Positions 13,830-28,427 of a stretch of 64,000 nucleotides of DNA are shown one piece after another (the first letter of the stretch is position 1; every line of letters starts with the position of its first letter). Origin of the DNA: Certhia americana (taxonomy: Eukaryota > Chordata > Aves > Passeriformes > Certhiidae); assembly GCA_018697195.1 (NCBI GenBank), contig CM031879.1:28255207-28319206 (forward strand), read 5' to 3'. A program made the position numbers and the translations under genes. The notes under the pieces are model-generated. The model was not told the DNA's origin. It did not search any database and was given only the letters and a program-made list of their open reading frames with translations.

Positions 13830-15062
13830 CCAAATAAAGCACTTCATTACCTTGTGGGATTTCAAAATTACTGCAGTAGGCTAGCTGCTTTCTCCCCGTC
13901 AAAATCAGTGTCATTAAGATGCCAAAGCAGTTCTGAAAAGCAGCCATACATGCAAGAATATTGTCAAAAAAATGTCTAGATATTCTTTAATTTTTAGATT
14001 CAACTGCTGTTTTTCTTGTCCATTTGGAGTTTGTTTGTAAACTGTAAGACAGAAAATCCTTTTTCTGCTTTTTTAACTATCAGCTTCAGATGAAATAACA
14101 CAAATGAAGAAAATATAGCATTTGCAACTCACAACTAAAAATGCCACTGGAAGTAATTCAGGAAAGCTTCAACAAATACAGCAGAAACTAAAAAAGCACC
14201 AAAGTTTTAAAAACACAACAAACCACAACACACCAAACAAACCCTCTTTTCTGAAAGACAATGTGAAGATTTATTAGGCAAAATGCACTTTTGAACTGAT
14301 TAACATCTGAGAATAGTAAGAGCAGAATTAGGCCGTAGACAGACTGTCATTGCCATGAATATAAATAGCATTTTTAAAGAAAAGTGTACTCATTTTAAAC
14401 TGAGACACTTCAATTTAAAGGAAAAAGGATGGCTTTTTTGTGTTGGCAAGCATGAAAATAAACTCTTATGTTTATGGGCTGTACCTCAAGACTATAAATA
14501 TTCTAACCATAAGTGATAATATCTACAAATCTAAAATATACCCAGTTCCATGCTGTCTGAGTAGAAGATGTTGTGTAGTTATAGGTACATGTATAGTGAC
14601 AACAGCACTAGTCCAGGAGCAGCAGCAATTATTATCTTAAGCAACATAGTACAGGACAAAAGAAGCAGTGGAGTAGACTTTAGTATTCATACAAGCTACC
14701 CAACATCATTTATATAATGTATTGGGGCTGAGTATAAGTGATAATAAACTAATGTGGATTCATTATGATGACTCAGAGAAACAATATTACATTATAAATT
14801 CCAAGTAATATGTTTCTGTTCAGAGCGGATGTGGTCTTGCTAAGAAAAATAGTACCTTTAAAAGTTATTCCTTTGGGCTAAAAATGCTGCTTGAATTGTT
14901 GAAGATAAAGATTACTGAAATTCCATGAAAAGACCTCTAAAATACTTAAAACTGAAGAATAAAGGGGGAAAACAAAGCAGTTTTCTCTTTTTAATATAAA
15001 AGTGACTTGCTTGTTTTTCTATCTTAAAAACCTTTCCACCTTCAAAGTTTGGGGCTACAGGT

Positions 15063-15270
15063 TGTAGTGGGAGATCTGGATAATCCAAGTGTGAAGTAAC
15101 ACAAGTACAGTTTGGATCAGGTCAGACAGGAGCTTTAATAACTGATCACAGTGAGATCAGGACATGGACAGCATCACCCTCACTGCTCACCTATGCTCTG
15201 CTAAGTGCTTGCAGTGATTGTAATCATTCTAATACAGGCTGCATCAGGGAATTAAAAGAAGAAACTATAA
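15063..15270 (-). mobile_element. LTR-like repeat, copy B (old, diverged)
   Basis: This is the partner of the element at 1114-1310, in the same orientation. On the minus strand it reads GTGATCAGTTATTAAAGCTC, where ATTAAA is a common variant poly(A) signal at the place copy A has AATAAA. It ends on the minus strand in CTCCCACTACA, a typical LTR 3' terminus. I estimate about 70-75% identity to copy A across the best 110 bases. No retroviral coding sequence is visible between the copies, so they are more likely two independent solo elements than one provirus. Confidence 0.5.
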
Positions 15271-18200
15271 TAAAAGAGGTGAGATAAAAGGTCATTGTGG
15301 TGTTAACAAATTCAGGTATCCATCTCCAGCAGGGACAGACCTCTTCAGTAGCTTGCTAGCTGCCGTAGCTCCAAGAAGGACTCACACAGTAAATAAAATA
15401 AAGACATGAAGCCTTGATTATCAGGTATACCCTGTATCACCTTCAGTTAGCAGTGGGGACGGAAAACAAACAGACTGCAAGCTCCTAGTTGAAAGGATTG
15501 TTCTTTTACTTAGGATGAAATTCTTCGCCAGAACTCTCAAATATCAATACTCTGAAATATCAATAATTTTACCATCACACTGGCAAAACATGACTCAAAA
15601 TGTTGACTCTTATGGTATGTCAAATCAATTCTGCATTATCAATCACAAAAATCTGGCTTTTCTATTGTTCCCTGACACATGCAGTTGGGGGATGACTGTG
15701 CCCACAGTGAAAATCTGTTTTCTGCAATGTGCTGGCATAAACTTCACAGAAATAAGTTCACTGGCTCATGTCTTGCAAGTGTAAGAAAAAACACTTCCTT
15801 GATGATGCTCTTCTTCACCCCATCCCAAATACACACACCAAATATTCTAATGAATACCTCAACACATAATAATGTCTTCCACACTGTATTTTCCAGCTTT
15901 TATGGACAGGTAACTGGAATGTGACTTTGAAATAAACAGGTTCAAAATGACTGACAAGTGCCAAAGATGTAAAAATAAGCCCATTTTAGACCCATGCTGT
16001 TAAAATAGTTCCAGCATGGATTCTACAAAGTACTACCTTTACCTGAAGCTAAAGAAACCCTTTAAAGGTGAGGCCCTTTGGCTTTCTTTTTAAGCCCAGA
16101 CTACCAGAATGATAAACTTATTAAAAAAGTAATGGCATCGTTGCACTTGGTATTTCTACAAGCAAAGTACAAAAAAAAACAAAAAACAAACCCATTTGCA
16201 TCACAATCATACATATTCCTTCGTATATGCTCTTTGTAACTTATTTGCCTTGACAAGTACATATTGTTTATTTTATTTGTGGCAGAATTCATGGTAACAT
16301 AAGTCTGTGTCTTTCTCACATTAAATTCATAGGATTAAAATCAAACCAAACCAAACTGTAAACACACTGACTCTGCAGCTGGAAGTTATCAACTATACAA
16401 ATAACACTATTCCTACTCATTCCAGAAAGATTAATAAACTGAAAAAAATCAATACAAGCATTGAGTACCTTGAGTACATACAGATAATTTCTGCTTCTTA
16501 ATTTGTCCTGAAATACTTCCATATATGCTTTTAGCAGTGGGGTCTTCATACAAATATTATATACTGGAGTAACTCAACTTCTCTACCCCCATGATCCAAG
16601 AAAAGAATTTAAAATTTTGTGTTCCCTTATTCCCAGGGACTGTAACTCTGGCAAGAATTAGGGGTGGAGCTGATTTGCAACTCACAGTTCAGGAGAAGCA
16701 ATTGCAGACTGAATGGTGAAGGCTCTTTGTAGTTAATGCTGCCAAACTCTCCCCACTAGAAATCCTTCATTTAAGTCACTAAAAACTCTTCCAGAATTTA
16801 ACTGGTGGGGCTGAAATGTTCCATGTCTGATTTCCAAAACAGTATTAGCATAAATTGTCCAGTTGTTTTCAATAATAAAATCAGCAGAAAATATATTATT
16901 TGCCAATCATGCTATTCACCAGGGATTACTTCCAACAGATTTGTAAATAATTTCTGGCAATATGATATCTCGAGGCAAGGAAGTGAAAATTGGCATTGAA
17001 TAGTCTTTGTGTGATGGGTAAGTCTTTTGTTGTGCATCTATGTGTACGGATGGGTATAATGTACATATATAGCCAAGCTACAAATAAATGAGAAAATATC
17101 TGATTGCATATGCTTAGGAGCAGTTGATAAATAGAATTTCCAAGGATTCTGTCCATGCTAAGCCTATTTTATTTCTGACCCCAGGATAAAGGAGGCTAAG
17201 CCCAGACTGTCTCTACAATTGCCTTTCCCAACTGTGCTGTGCCAGAAGACAGACACTAAACTAAGGCAGAGGTGACTCAAGGTGGTCGCATCACTGGGAT
17301 CACTCCCTGTGGTTGGTGAGGGAAAGGCATGGGTCTCCTTTCTAGACCTTATAGCTAGCTAACCTCACAAAGCCATTCCCCAAAAGCATCCTTCCTCAGC
17401 CCCTTAGCTGTGCATCAGCTTGCTTTCTTACTCAGTGTCCATAATTTGTAGTTGAAGTTATTATTCTTATTTGTCTGCTTCAGTTTATTATCTGAAAAAT
17501 AATACTCTTCATTGCAGCAAACAAGCCTGGCAAGAAGTTCATTACTGCTTGCGAAACAGCTGAGTACACTAATGATGAACATGAAAGAAATGGTTGTAAG
17601 GAAACAAATAATTCTGCATTACGTCAGTCTTGCCCAATGTGAAACGAATCTGCATTGGATACTCCTTGAAGACAAGGGTAAAATCAAATACTGAGTTCAT
17701 TAATGGACCATCTACATGAAACATGCTTCCATGCCAGCTGTTTGACTTTACAGAGTTCCAGTAGAAGAGGTTCATTGAGAAGAACAAAAAAAATGTGTGT
17801 GTTCTTTTAATTAAAGACTGATCACAGTGTATAAATGCAAAGGAAGCTATTTAAAATTGCACAGATTACTGCCAGAAATTACCAGAATTATGTTTTACTG
17901 CTTGATTCTTTAAACTTTGTGTCCTTTTTAACATTTTTTTTAAATACATAACATTAACACATGCAAATAGTAACAAAATGCAGAATGGCTACAGTGAAAA
18001 TTATAATCTTATGGTTTGAAGTGCTGATATGCTTCACTAGGAACACCATTTAGACCAGATTAATTTACAGTACATAAACATACTTCATGCAAAACCAAGA
18101 TCTGATTTAGTCCCTCACAATATATTCCCGAAACCTAGCACAGACAAGAACAAGATCAACTTCAAAATTCTTGCAGAATCAGAGCTTTAATGTAAAGAAC

Positions 18201-21200
18201 TGCAAACAAAACTTGGGATGAGAGCAGCAACATGTTTTCCATTTTTCCTGATACTTTTTAGGAGTTGATGTGATTTAGTACTGAAATACAATCCAATGAC
18301 AAACAGTAAAAATTTGTCTTTGATGCAATTTCACAAAGCAGTTCTCTTTAATAGCAGGTTTTCCATGAACACAAGATGACAGCAGAAAAAAGTCAGGCTG
18401 AACCTAAGACTTTGTTTAAGAGTCTCTTACTGGTAAATAAGAGGGCCAAGGTTCCAGGCTGGAGATTACCCATACTATTTAATGTTTCCAGTATCCCCCA
18501 GCACTACCTCCACCAGACATGGCCTCCACTACTGTCCCAGAAGACTGGGCACCCTTGGACAGCCTCCCTGTACCATGCCACGGTCCTGTGCACTTCAGCT
18601 TCACAGCAAGGCAACAGCATCACTTCAGACAGCTGTGAGCTGAGGTCATGGGAATGCCATTGGGCAGCTGGAAGAGATGGAGAGCCAAGTGTGTAGGGTG
18701 GACATGGGCAGCCTATGCCCAGTGGCCAAAAGGTCAAGCATCTTCCGTGGTCTCACTTTGTTTAGCAGTGCAGGGGTAGTCCAAGGACTCTTCTGCCATC
18801 TGAAGGACCAGACTGCTAATAGGGGCTAAGGGCTTCCTAGCTCCTTTCCTCCAGTTCATGCCTCTCACAGAGGAAGCTCACACCCTTGGAGCTTCTCTTC
18901 CTCAGCTTAAGCCATCAGTAGCTGATTATGGATACAAGCCCCAAAGGTTTTCGTCTTTCTTACCATCACAGCCATTAACAAAACAGAGGTTTCTGGCAGC
19001 TTCCCCTCTGTCCTTTGTCCTTTGTAATCAAGAGATTTCCACGCCCTCATCACCCATGTGTGCCTACCCTTGAAGTGCCTGAGCCTGGAATAGGGATTTG
19101 GAGCTCATGTTCAATAAATTAATCCAGTGACTTACAACAAGATTCCAAACACTCTTGCTATACTTCTTTGAAACATTTCCTTACCATATATTAGCATAAA
19201 ATGATAAATATGTTCTGTGAGATGCAAACGATATGCGCTGCACTGTGCTCAGGACAGTGACTTACGCATGCTACAAGCCCTTCTGCCACATGCATTTTAA
19301 GCTGCATGTGCAAGATAACCAGGTTATCTCAAAAGCTGTGATATAGCTGGACTTTCCAGTGAAGTCGAGCACCATTTATAATCATGAGTAAAAATAAACT
19401 ACCAAATATTTCTGCCATCGATATGGTAAATGAGTACTAATCATTACACTACATTTTGTCATCACTTAGATTTTTTTTCCCAGAATATCTTAGGAACTTT
19501 TGGAATATTGCATTTTCTAGCACGATTGATTTTAACGCATCAGTCATATATTTTTCCTCTTCCAAATTAAACTTGCTGAAGAAACAGAAACATGTTGAGC
19601 AAGAAAAAAAATCTATGCACTCAAAAATAAAAGCACTCTCAGCTGTGGAGATGCAATGAATTCTTGTTTTTAATTTACTAATAAAATAAAATATTTCTGA
19701 TTATTCTCAGGTTAAACACATGCAGTGAGTTTCCTGTGGGACAGCTATATTTATTAATTATAGCAGCTCACTAAGGAGATGACATTACTTCATTGCCTGA
19801 ATGTGCATCACCCCTGATTACTCTTAGCTCAGTCCTGTAAAGTACTAAACAACTTTGACTTTCATTTCAGTAGTAGCCAAAAGTGTTTTACCTTTCTTAA
19901 GAATAAGCACATGAAAGATCCTTCTCTAAATTAGCTGAAAAACATATTCATGCAAAATTTTACACTTTTTTTTAAATGAGAAAAGTTACTCCCAATGGGA
20001 CAACTGATGTCAAAAGAACATTTGGCCTGCCAATCTCAGAATTTCTTTCAGTTTCTGAGCAATCTCCCATACCAACACAGGCAGACTTCTTGAATATACA
20101 ATGCCCAATTTTATATCAGAAGCTTTTGTTCAAGTGCTCACAAAGCAACTATAAAACAATTTATTCCAAGTGTACTACCAGCAAAGATCTAATGCAACTT
20201 TATCATATAAAAATTTGTTGACATTTTCATCAATGCAACAAAGAGAACTGACATTCATAATCTGCAAGTGATCCACTAAATGAGTACAAAGTTCTCAGAA
20301 CATGAGTAACTCTATACTATAAAGGAAAAATTCATTACAATACACATTAATATTGCAAAGGCATTCCCATTTTCTCCTTTTTTTCCCCATTTTCACTTCT
20401 TTCCATCTGAAAAGTGCTTTTCTTTTAGGAGTTCACATTCTTGGTCAGCAGGAATTACCTGAACTTCAGACCCTGTGTGAGTGCCTCTGCCATCCCTGTC
20501 CAACATCAGACACATTTCCAACAATAGACTTTGCTGAAATAGTGACAATCAATGCAGGTTCCCTCTCATCTTCTACATAGTGGCCAGTGCTGGATAGACT
20601 AATTTGACTGCACTTGTCAAGAGTTGTTGCTGGTGCTAGAAGAGAACTTTTTGCATCAGCATAAGTAAGCCAAATACTTATGGTGAACTCAAGAAGTTCA
20701 CCAGGTCTAGTGGAGGTAGACTTCATTAGAGCAAAAGATGACAAACGTCACAGCAGAGAGGAAAGACATTTCATTTAACCCTGCTATAAATAAGTCTTCT
20801 GCAATTCTTTAAGCACTTCAATTGTTTGAAGCACATTTTGCATATGAAAACTGGGGTTTGTGCTTTGTGGATATTTTAAAGACCTAAAACTCCATAAATT
20901 TTGGCATTTTGAGCAGTCAGCACTTCAGCAATCATGTTCTGAGCCACTAGAAGCAGCCTTTAGTATGGGTCTTTCAGGTAAAGTACATCTTAGTTCACTC
21001 TGTGTAACAACTAAACTAATTTTGTAAGATACAATGACATTTTCTACCTCAAAAATGTATTTTAGAAACCTTAAAACCAAAACAAAACCCAACCTAAACT
21101 TTTTAATTCCAATGTCCCAATGTATTCCTTAAAGCTTGTTTCATGCAAACATTCAGACTGCATGTTTAGTTTCTTCTATTTCTTTCTTAACACTTGTCTT

Positions 21201-24200
21201 TAGATTTAGCCAATCAGGAGTATCTGTTCACTTAAGGAACAAAAATTATGAGGTCAGTGATGCTCTTTTTGCTTGTTGTTGGTTGCTGTTATTTCAACTC
21301 AGCAGAGAGCTGTTGAACATGAGAGGATAAACCAAATGTCAAGCCTGACTTGCACAAAGTAGACATGCTGTCTGTTTTACTGCCCTGCTAGTTCACACAA
21401 GGTGAAGAATATAACCTAGCAGTGGCTGAAGTAGGGGGAGGCAGGGAGGGGAAGAGGATTAGTCCTGCAGCACCCATTCATACACTCAGCAAATCTACCA
21501 TCTGCCATGAATAAAAGGTGGGATGAGCTGCAGTATTTCACAAGCACAGTAGGAAAAACTGCATTGTAATCTGATCACTGTAACCACTGCTATTAACCAG
21601 CTCTGTAGCAGCACCAGGGAAGTGGTCAATAAGTTCCTCTAGCTGTTGAAGAGCACAGTGTACTCACAAACAGAAGGGAAGGACAGAACAGGTTGTGCCT
21701 TGCCTCCTGCTTCAGGCTGTACCTGCCCAACACTGCTACCAGGAACGGGTGGCTCAGAGACCAAATGTTTCCTATCACCAGGCCTGCAGCTCCCACAGAC
21801 ACAGGCTGCTCTGACCCGGTAGCCACGACATGAATAACAATGAGTTTGTTATGAATCTAGAGGTAATTGCCAACATTCAGCTGCCATCCCCTGAATTTCT
21901 GTTACAATATAATGTGTAATTTCCCTTTACTGTAACATCGCAGTTCAGATAATTTCAGAAGCATTTTGTTTGCTGGAGTATTTACGTGTAGTATCCATCT
22001 TTACTCAATCAGCTAATTTCTTTGCTGTGCTAATTATGTCAGAGCAAGACACAACGTGTTTGCGCTTGTTCTTGTCAGCCAGTTTGAGAAAGTGATTCCC
22101 TTTGAGTGACTCTGTCACCTAGTTTCTGATGTTTTGTTTGTGAACTACCTAATGATCTGTTCCTAAATTTCTCTGGAGTTGTGCATGCGGTGACATGCAG
22201 GCAGTGCAAGTATAGTCCACAGAGGGCTGGGTATTGTTCACAGCAGCCTGTACATACCCAAACTGCAGAGTAAGCTATAATAGTATCAGTGCCTGGTATC
22301 TACTCATAGTCCACATGCCTGTGGTTACATGTGTCAACTTGCAGCCTGAGTCACATAATGAGGGGTTACATCTGACATACACTATCATATAAACATGGAA
22401 CAACAGGATTGGGAGGCATATATAAATATATATATATATATAGCAACACACCCAAATTGGTTTTATGGAAGCAATTATATGGCATAGCTGCTCACCATAG
22501 GTGGGCTTCTTGCCCCAGAAGGCCCTCTGAGTTGTATAACACTAAAACTGAAAATTAAATTGTCTTTGGGACAATGGAATTACTTTTACAATTGTAAAAG
22601 GAGTACTGAATTCAATACTTGGGTCACCAATCAGAACAGACATATAAAAACCCCAGAAATTACAGAAGTCTTGAGTAAATATAGGAATCTTTATTGCCAT
22701 TAAGGCAGTCCGACCACATTTCTCCCAGTTCTTACTTTTGGTCTTCTTTGGCATTCTCTCACATTTTTATCACTTAACAGGATAGAAATAATAGGGGAGA
22801 AATACAATCCCACTGCTACCTGCAGGGCTGAATATTCTGTCTCAGAAACCAAGTTTTCTGAGTTAGCCAAGAAACTGATAGGGGGTTTGTCAACCTGACC
22901 AGCCATGGTGAACAGAGCCACCACTTTGGCAGGGTCCTGTGTCACTCAGAAGAGTTCTACTACGAAAACCACATCTGCACATCAGAAGGGGGAGCCTGGA
23001 TGTACCTGCAAGGCCAGCAACAATTTCAGAGCAAAGAGGAAGTGATGCAGCACTGTCTGCCTTGCACACGTCTGGTAGGGGTGGGAGGGAGTTTGGTTTT
23101 GTTTTTATGAGAGAGGTGAAGGTAAGATCAGATAGGAAGGAAAAACAGATAACTCAGGAATTTCAAGACTTAAACTGTCCTTAAAACTAGTTCTCCCACT
23201 GAGATTAAAGGAGCAGCTTGCACGTGGCCTCTGCAGTGCAGCTGCACACTCAGGTTTCCCTCCACCAGGGATTTTCTATCATCTACAGCTTCTCAAGTAA
23301 CTTTAAATGAATATAAGGAGTATCTACATGATGTGTACAATTCTATTTCTTCCACAAGGCACAGATCTACCAGACATTCTGCTTCTACCGAAATTTTTTT
23401 TCAAATATTTTGTATGCAGGAACCAAAGAGTAACGTGGAGAGAAAATGCCAGAGGCGAATGAGACTTGAAGCACCCAAAGGCTTTCTTAAATCAGCGTCC
23501 AAATCTGAGGGGATACAGCTACTCTCCTGAAGATGCAGGGCTCTGTCCCTCTGATTTGTAGGCTTTAAAGCCAGGATCCTATGCCAGCAAACCAATCTCA
23601 GATATTGGTAAATAGACTCTGTAACCAAGGTATCACAGTCCTATCTGGGGGAAAAAAACCCAAAACAAAAGAAAAAAAAAAAGAACCTGTAAAAGCGATG
23701 AAAATGTGTATGTTTACAAGTAGGATTTAATTCTGCTTGTATCATATTATCAACATGCAGCCAGCTTTTATGCTGTCTGCTGACAGCATTTGATGCATTT
23801 TTCCTCCTGTGCTTATTTTTAGTTGCCATAGGAACTTTCTTATTTCCTGTCAGCTGATGTCCCTATTTAGTACTATTAATTGTATAAAAGGGTGTTGATT
23901 CTTGTACTCCAGGTGCTGAAAAGAAAAAACACTTTACAAAGACAGAACACACATTTCAGTTTACTTAGACTTTTATTCGCTTATTTCTACCAATATTTAA
24001 TTCAAAAAAGTGGGTACTGTAATGGCAGTTGTGATCACATCAGCAGAATCTGGAGTAGATCCTCTTCAGTCTTTTCTTCTTGTTTGATCTAAGTTTCCCT
24101 CCCACAACCATAAATATACTTATGTGAAATAGTATTTTTTGTCTATATAGCTTGTAGGTTCATTCTTTCTCACTTCCCACATATCCAATTATCTTTTTTT

Positions 24201-27200
24201 CCTGACAAAAAAAAATAAATTCAAAACTGCTGTTAAAATGCATAGGAGTGGAGAGAAAATTTTCCAACATATGAAGAAACATAGTCTGGAAAAATATTGG
24301 GAGCTGAAGAGGGATTCTTTTAGGCAAATACCAATTCTTCTTCTCTTACATAAGATACTTTGCAAAAGATTATTTTTCTATTAAATTTATTGCATAGCCA
24401 GAGAGCAATAAAGAATGACTGGAATTGACTGAGAACTACAACAGCTTAAACTAGCACTTTCTTTACCCACATCAACTGTGAAATTTCCACAATTCTTCCT
24501 GTGAACTGGTCACTTATTTGGAGGGAAAAAAACCTGCTCAACACATATATTTGCATTCGAGTTAGTATTACATGAAATTCAAATGCAAGCTTATTCTAGT
24601 CCTTCCCTGGAAAAACTTAGGAAAATAAAAACATACACGAAGTCTTTAAAAACATATTGCTTTATTGAGTACACATCACTGATCCTCATAAAATGGAAGA
24701 AAACAAGTAGCTTGGAATAAAATAACTGGCAAATAAGCAACCATTTAAAACTTTGGAAAATTATTCCTGTGGTGTGACTTAAATTATGCAAACTCCATCT
24801 AAGGTTTTATTCAAGCATCCTAAAAGCAACTTGAATCTCCTCACTGACTTCAGGAGCTGCTGGATTAGTCCCACTGAATGGGTAACTGGGGTATTAATGA
24901 GCTTGCAGTGGCACTAGGAGGATAATATTCTGCTTGGGAATGTTCCCAAAGCATATGGTGCATGCTCTTGCTGAGACAAGCACTGTCAAGTGTTTTAGCT
25001 GCTATAACTCAATGGACAGCTGAGGCAAAAGATTTCCAACCTCATCCTGGAAGCCCCTGCCTAAAGGGTCCCTTTTGCAGAAGTCCTTCCCAGCCTCCTC
25101 AGCCCAGCCCCACCACCAGCAAAACTGTCATCAATTGACCCCAGGACAAACTGTCCTACAAATGGTAATGCTGATTTGATTTAGGCCTTGCTAAATTAAG
25201 GAAAAATATTTATTCAACAGCAAAAGCTTTTATTATTTAGCAAAAGAAGAAGTTGCTTAGTACCAAGCAACTGTATTTTCTTTTAAACAGGAAGAACTGA
25301 AGACTTTAGGATTGGAAATATAGTTTTCTAACCAGTCTTTTCTTTTAAAAATGGTTTTAAAGAGCACCTTCTTCTGTAAAAGTGTATGTGTAGATGGAAA
25401 TTGTTTTGATTCATTAGTGAGAATAAAAGAAAATAATTATGTTGATTACTTCACTGTAGGACTGTGTGGGAGATTTAAAGACCTGGAATATTAATTTATA
25501 TATCCAGATATTGAAATATAAAACTGACCTTAGAAATAAAATCCTTAAGTAGAATTTGCACATAATGCCTTTTCCCAAAACAAGTCTCCTAGTTGAACCA
25601 GGAGTCAGATAGTTGCTATTATATAACAATGTCAATTTAAATAAATATTAATGATAAATAACTATATTTAATTTAGTAATTATACATTATACAATACCAG
25701 TAAATTAAATAAATAGTAAATTAAATAAAATAATTTGTTGTCCCTCACAATTGGCAGTTTTCTATTTATTTTCACAAATAGGCTACTAGCCTGATCTATT
25801 TTAAAATATGGGAGAGATATGGACTAATCTGCAAGGGCAACCATACCAAGTTAAAAAGAAAATCCCAATTTGATGCTACTAATATGCAGTGGCATTTATA
25901 ACATTACATTAAATTTGAAGGAAACTGCAAAGGTATCCAGCTTACTTGGAAAAACCATGGCTCAAGATCTGGGAAGCAGCAGCCTAGATGGGGAAAATCC
26001 ATCTGCAACTGAAGTGGATGTTGAGTTTCCACCTCCTTTCCATAGAACTAACTATGGAACCATAGAGCCAGCACAGAGAGAAGTGCTGGGAGGTTGCCAA
26101 ACACAGGGGCTGGCTGATCTGGGCAGGGCTCTGCGGGGAAGCCTGGGGAGCAGAGGGCGGGGTGGAGTGCCAGAAGGTTCCAGGGTCAATTGAGAGAGGA
26201 CTGTGACATTTAATCAGTTAGGTTGGGGGTGCCGACCCAAGCCACGTCCCGCTGGGAAGGAAGGAAGAAATGAAGAAAGGGAGAGAGGCAGTCAGGCTGG
26301 CAGGAAGGAAGGACAGACAAAGCCAAGTTCACTGTGTGATAGCGGTGGGAGAAAGGTGAGCAGGAGAACAAGCCCAAAGCAGCCTATGAAGTCAAAGACC
26401 AAAATCACTTCTAGAAACAAAACTAGAGTATTGCTCTTCCTCATTTTTGCCCCACTGTAGTGGGGACAGGAAAGAACTGTATTCTCACCGCCTTGCTGTG
26501 AGGCTGGCACTGAGCATGAGAGCATTTTTGCTTTCTTCACTGAGCAAATGCTGGCACAGCAGTGACTCTGTAAGATTCACCAAAGGATGAAGCAAGTTAT
26601 GACAACCATGCCACTAAGACTGAGACACTAATAACATTACAGGGACATCTGAGGACACTGTTGTACTTACGGAAGTATGAGAAGCAATACCACCCTCTGT
26701 AAGTTATACAAATGAAAGACGGTTATTTAGTGTCCATCTGGTTTTGTTCAAGAGATATAAATTATTATTCCTCAAATGTCTGCTGAAGGCTTTTTGAGCT
26801 GACAATGGGATTTTTCCTAGCCTACAGATGTCACCTTCCATGTTATCTGAGATCGAAACGATGCATTCCCACTTTTTATACCTCTTTCTTTAAGGCAGTG
26901 TGATTGCTTGTTTACAGAACATGGATACAGCTCAGAGAACAAAAAATTAACAGGCACTATCCAGCAGAGGGAGCACAGTAACGCAAAAAACCCCTCAGCT
27001 GTAAGGTGAGGAAATTTTCTACTAAAACCCACAATAACTGGCAATCTGAGTTTACTGTTTTAGCACATGGCATGGAAAAGACAGAATTTAAATAAAAACA
27101 GAGAGACGTGAGAAAGGAATATCAAACAAATACAAGTAGTAAAATAATTTATTTCCTGATATTTTCATTTGCAAAAAGGCAAATGTAACTAAATTGCTGG

Positions 27201-28427
27201 AAAAACTAAGATTTAAAAGAAGAGATCAAGGATGATCTTGGGAAGAGTAATAACATATTTTTAAAATTCTGATATTAATTTAATAGAACTGGTTGCTTTG
27301 GCTGAAAGACTCAAGTACTGCTTTCAGTTTGATGGTGCACTTCCTCTTGTTCCTAATGAAGTCACGTATCACAGAAATAACTGATGCACCCAATTTATTT
27401 GGTGTATGCGTAATTTTTAGAGTTCAATATGACAAAAATCTTACTAGATATGTTCTGTCTTCTGTGCCTGTTACACTTTCTAGTCTAATCAAACTTGAAT
27501 ATTTGTGAATGAAAAAAAGAAACAAAAGTTAATACCTATTTTTATAAGAAATTATCATAAACCAGAGAAAGAACCTATCACATTTCGATGTGACTTACAT
27601 GAACTACAGTAATTAAAGAAACAATGTAATACCTTAAAATTGTTGCCATCTTAAATGCAAACATTTCTCAGGGTGCATTTCATTAATATATTTATACCAC
27701 AGGATTTTTTAATTAGTGCATCTAAATTCTAAGCTGTGCCACTGACTGTTATTTGACCTTTGGCAATTCACAGTCTTTCTAAGAGAGTTTCTGTTATCTT
27801 TGTAATGAAAATCATATTGATTTCACAGCTGGGTACAGTGTAACAGCAGCTTTGCCTGCTGGTAGAAAGTGGTTGAAATAAAAACGTAATTTTAAAAGGA
27901 AAGAGAGAAGAAAGAACTGGATGTTCTGATCAGAAATGCTAACTACAGATAAGATAGAATATTTTCAGTTTAACTCTTACTTGTTTTCCAAAGAAAACGC
28001 CAAGCATGATGAAGATTGATTAGCTATAGTTCCTGTTAAGCAAACTTCTCTCCACAAACTAGCAATAAGATTAACTGAAACAAAACATCTACACTGCTAA
28101 ATACTGAAGATGTCCCCATCCAGCAGACTTTTAATTTTGTTGTATAATGTCCTAGAGGAAATGAGGTGTATGCAGGCACATTATCCATTCACTCAACTAT
28201 TACCCCAATTTCCCTGGTAATTTCAACCTCTTGGACAATTCCAATCAACTCTAGAACTGTGGAAGTCATAGAGATGTCAAACACTTTTGACCACCAGATC
28301 CAACTGAGATTGTATGAAGTTTAATGGACACTTGATATATTTGCTAGACACATGTGTCTCTGCTCACTAAAATAATTCCAGAAGTAGACTAGAAGTAGGG
28401 CATTGCAAGTGGTTTCTCATCCCCATT
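15271..28427. other. Intergenic, no gene recognised
   Basis: Thirteen kilobases of mostly AT-rich DNA without a recognised exon or repeat body. A short AT microsatellite lies at about 22419-22441 and an A-rich stretch at about 23647-23682. A GC-richer purine-rich patch at 26090-26360 is described in findings. The 106-aa frame at 18376-18696 and the 107-aa frame at 25870-26193 have no recognised domain. Confidence 0.5.

Larger units (their letters stand above)
7553..15062. other. Intergenic, no gene recognised
   Basis: AT-rich DNA with only short open frames and no recognised domain. It contains a T10G12 tract (8897-8918), an (AT)n microsatellite (13496-13532) and a 20-bp tandem duplication (13790-13829). 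No RNA gene or LINE tail was seen. Confidence 0.5.
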
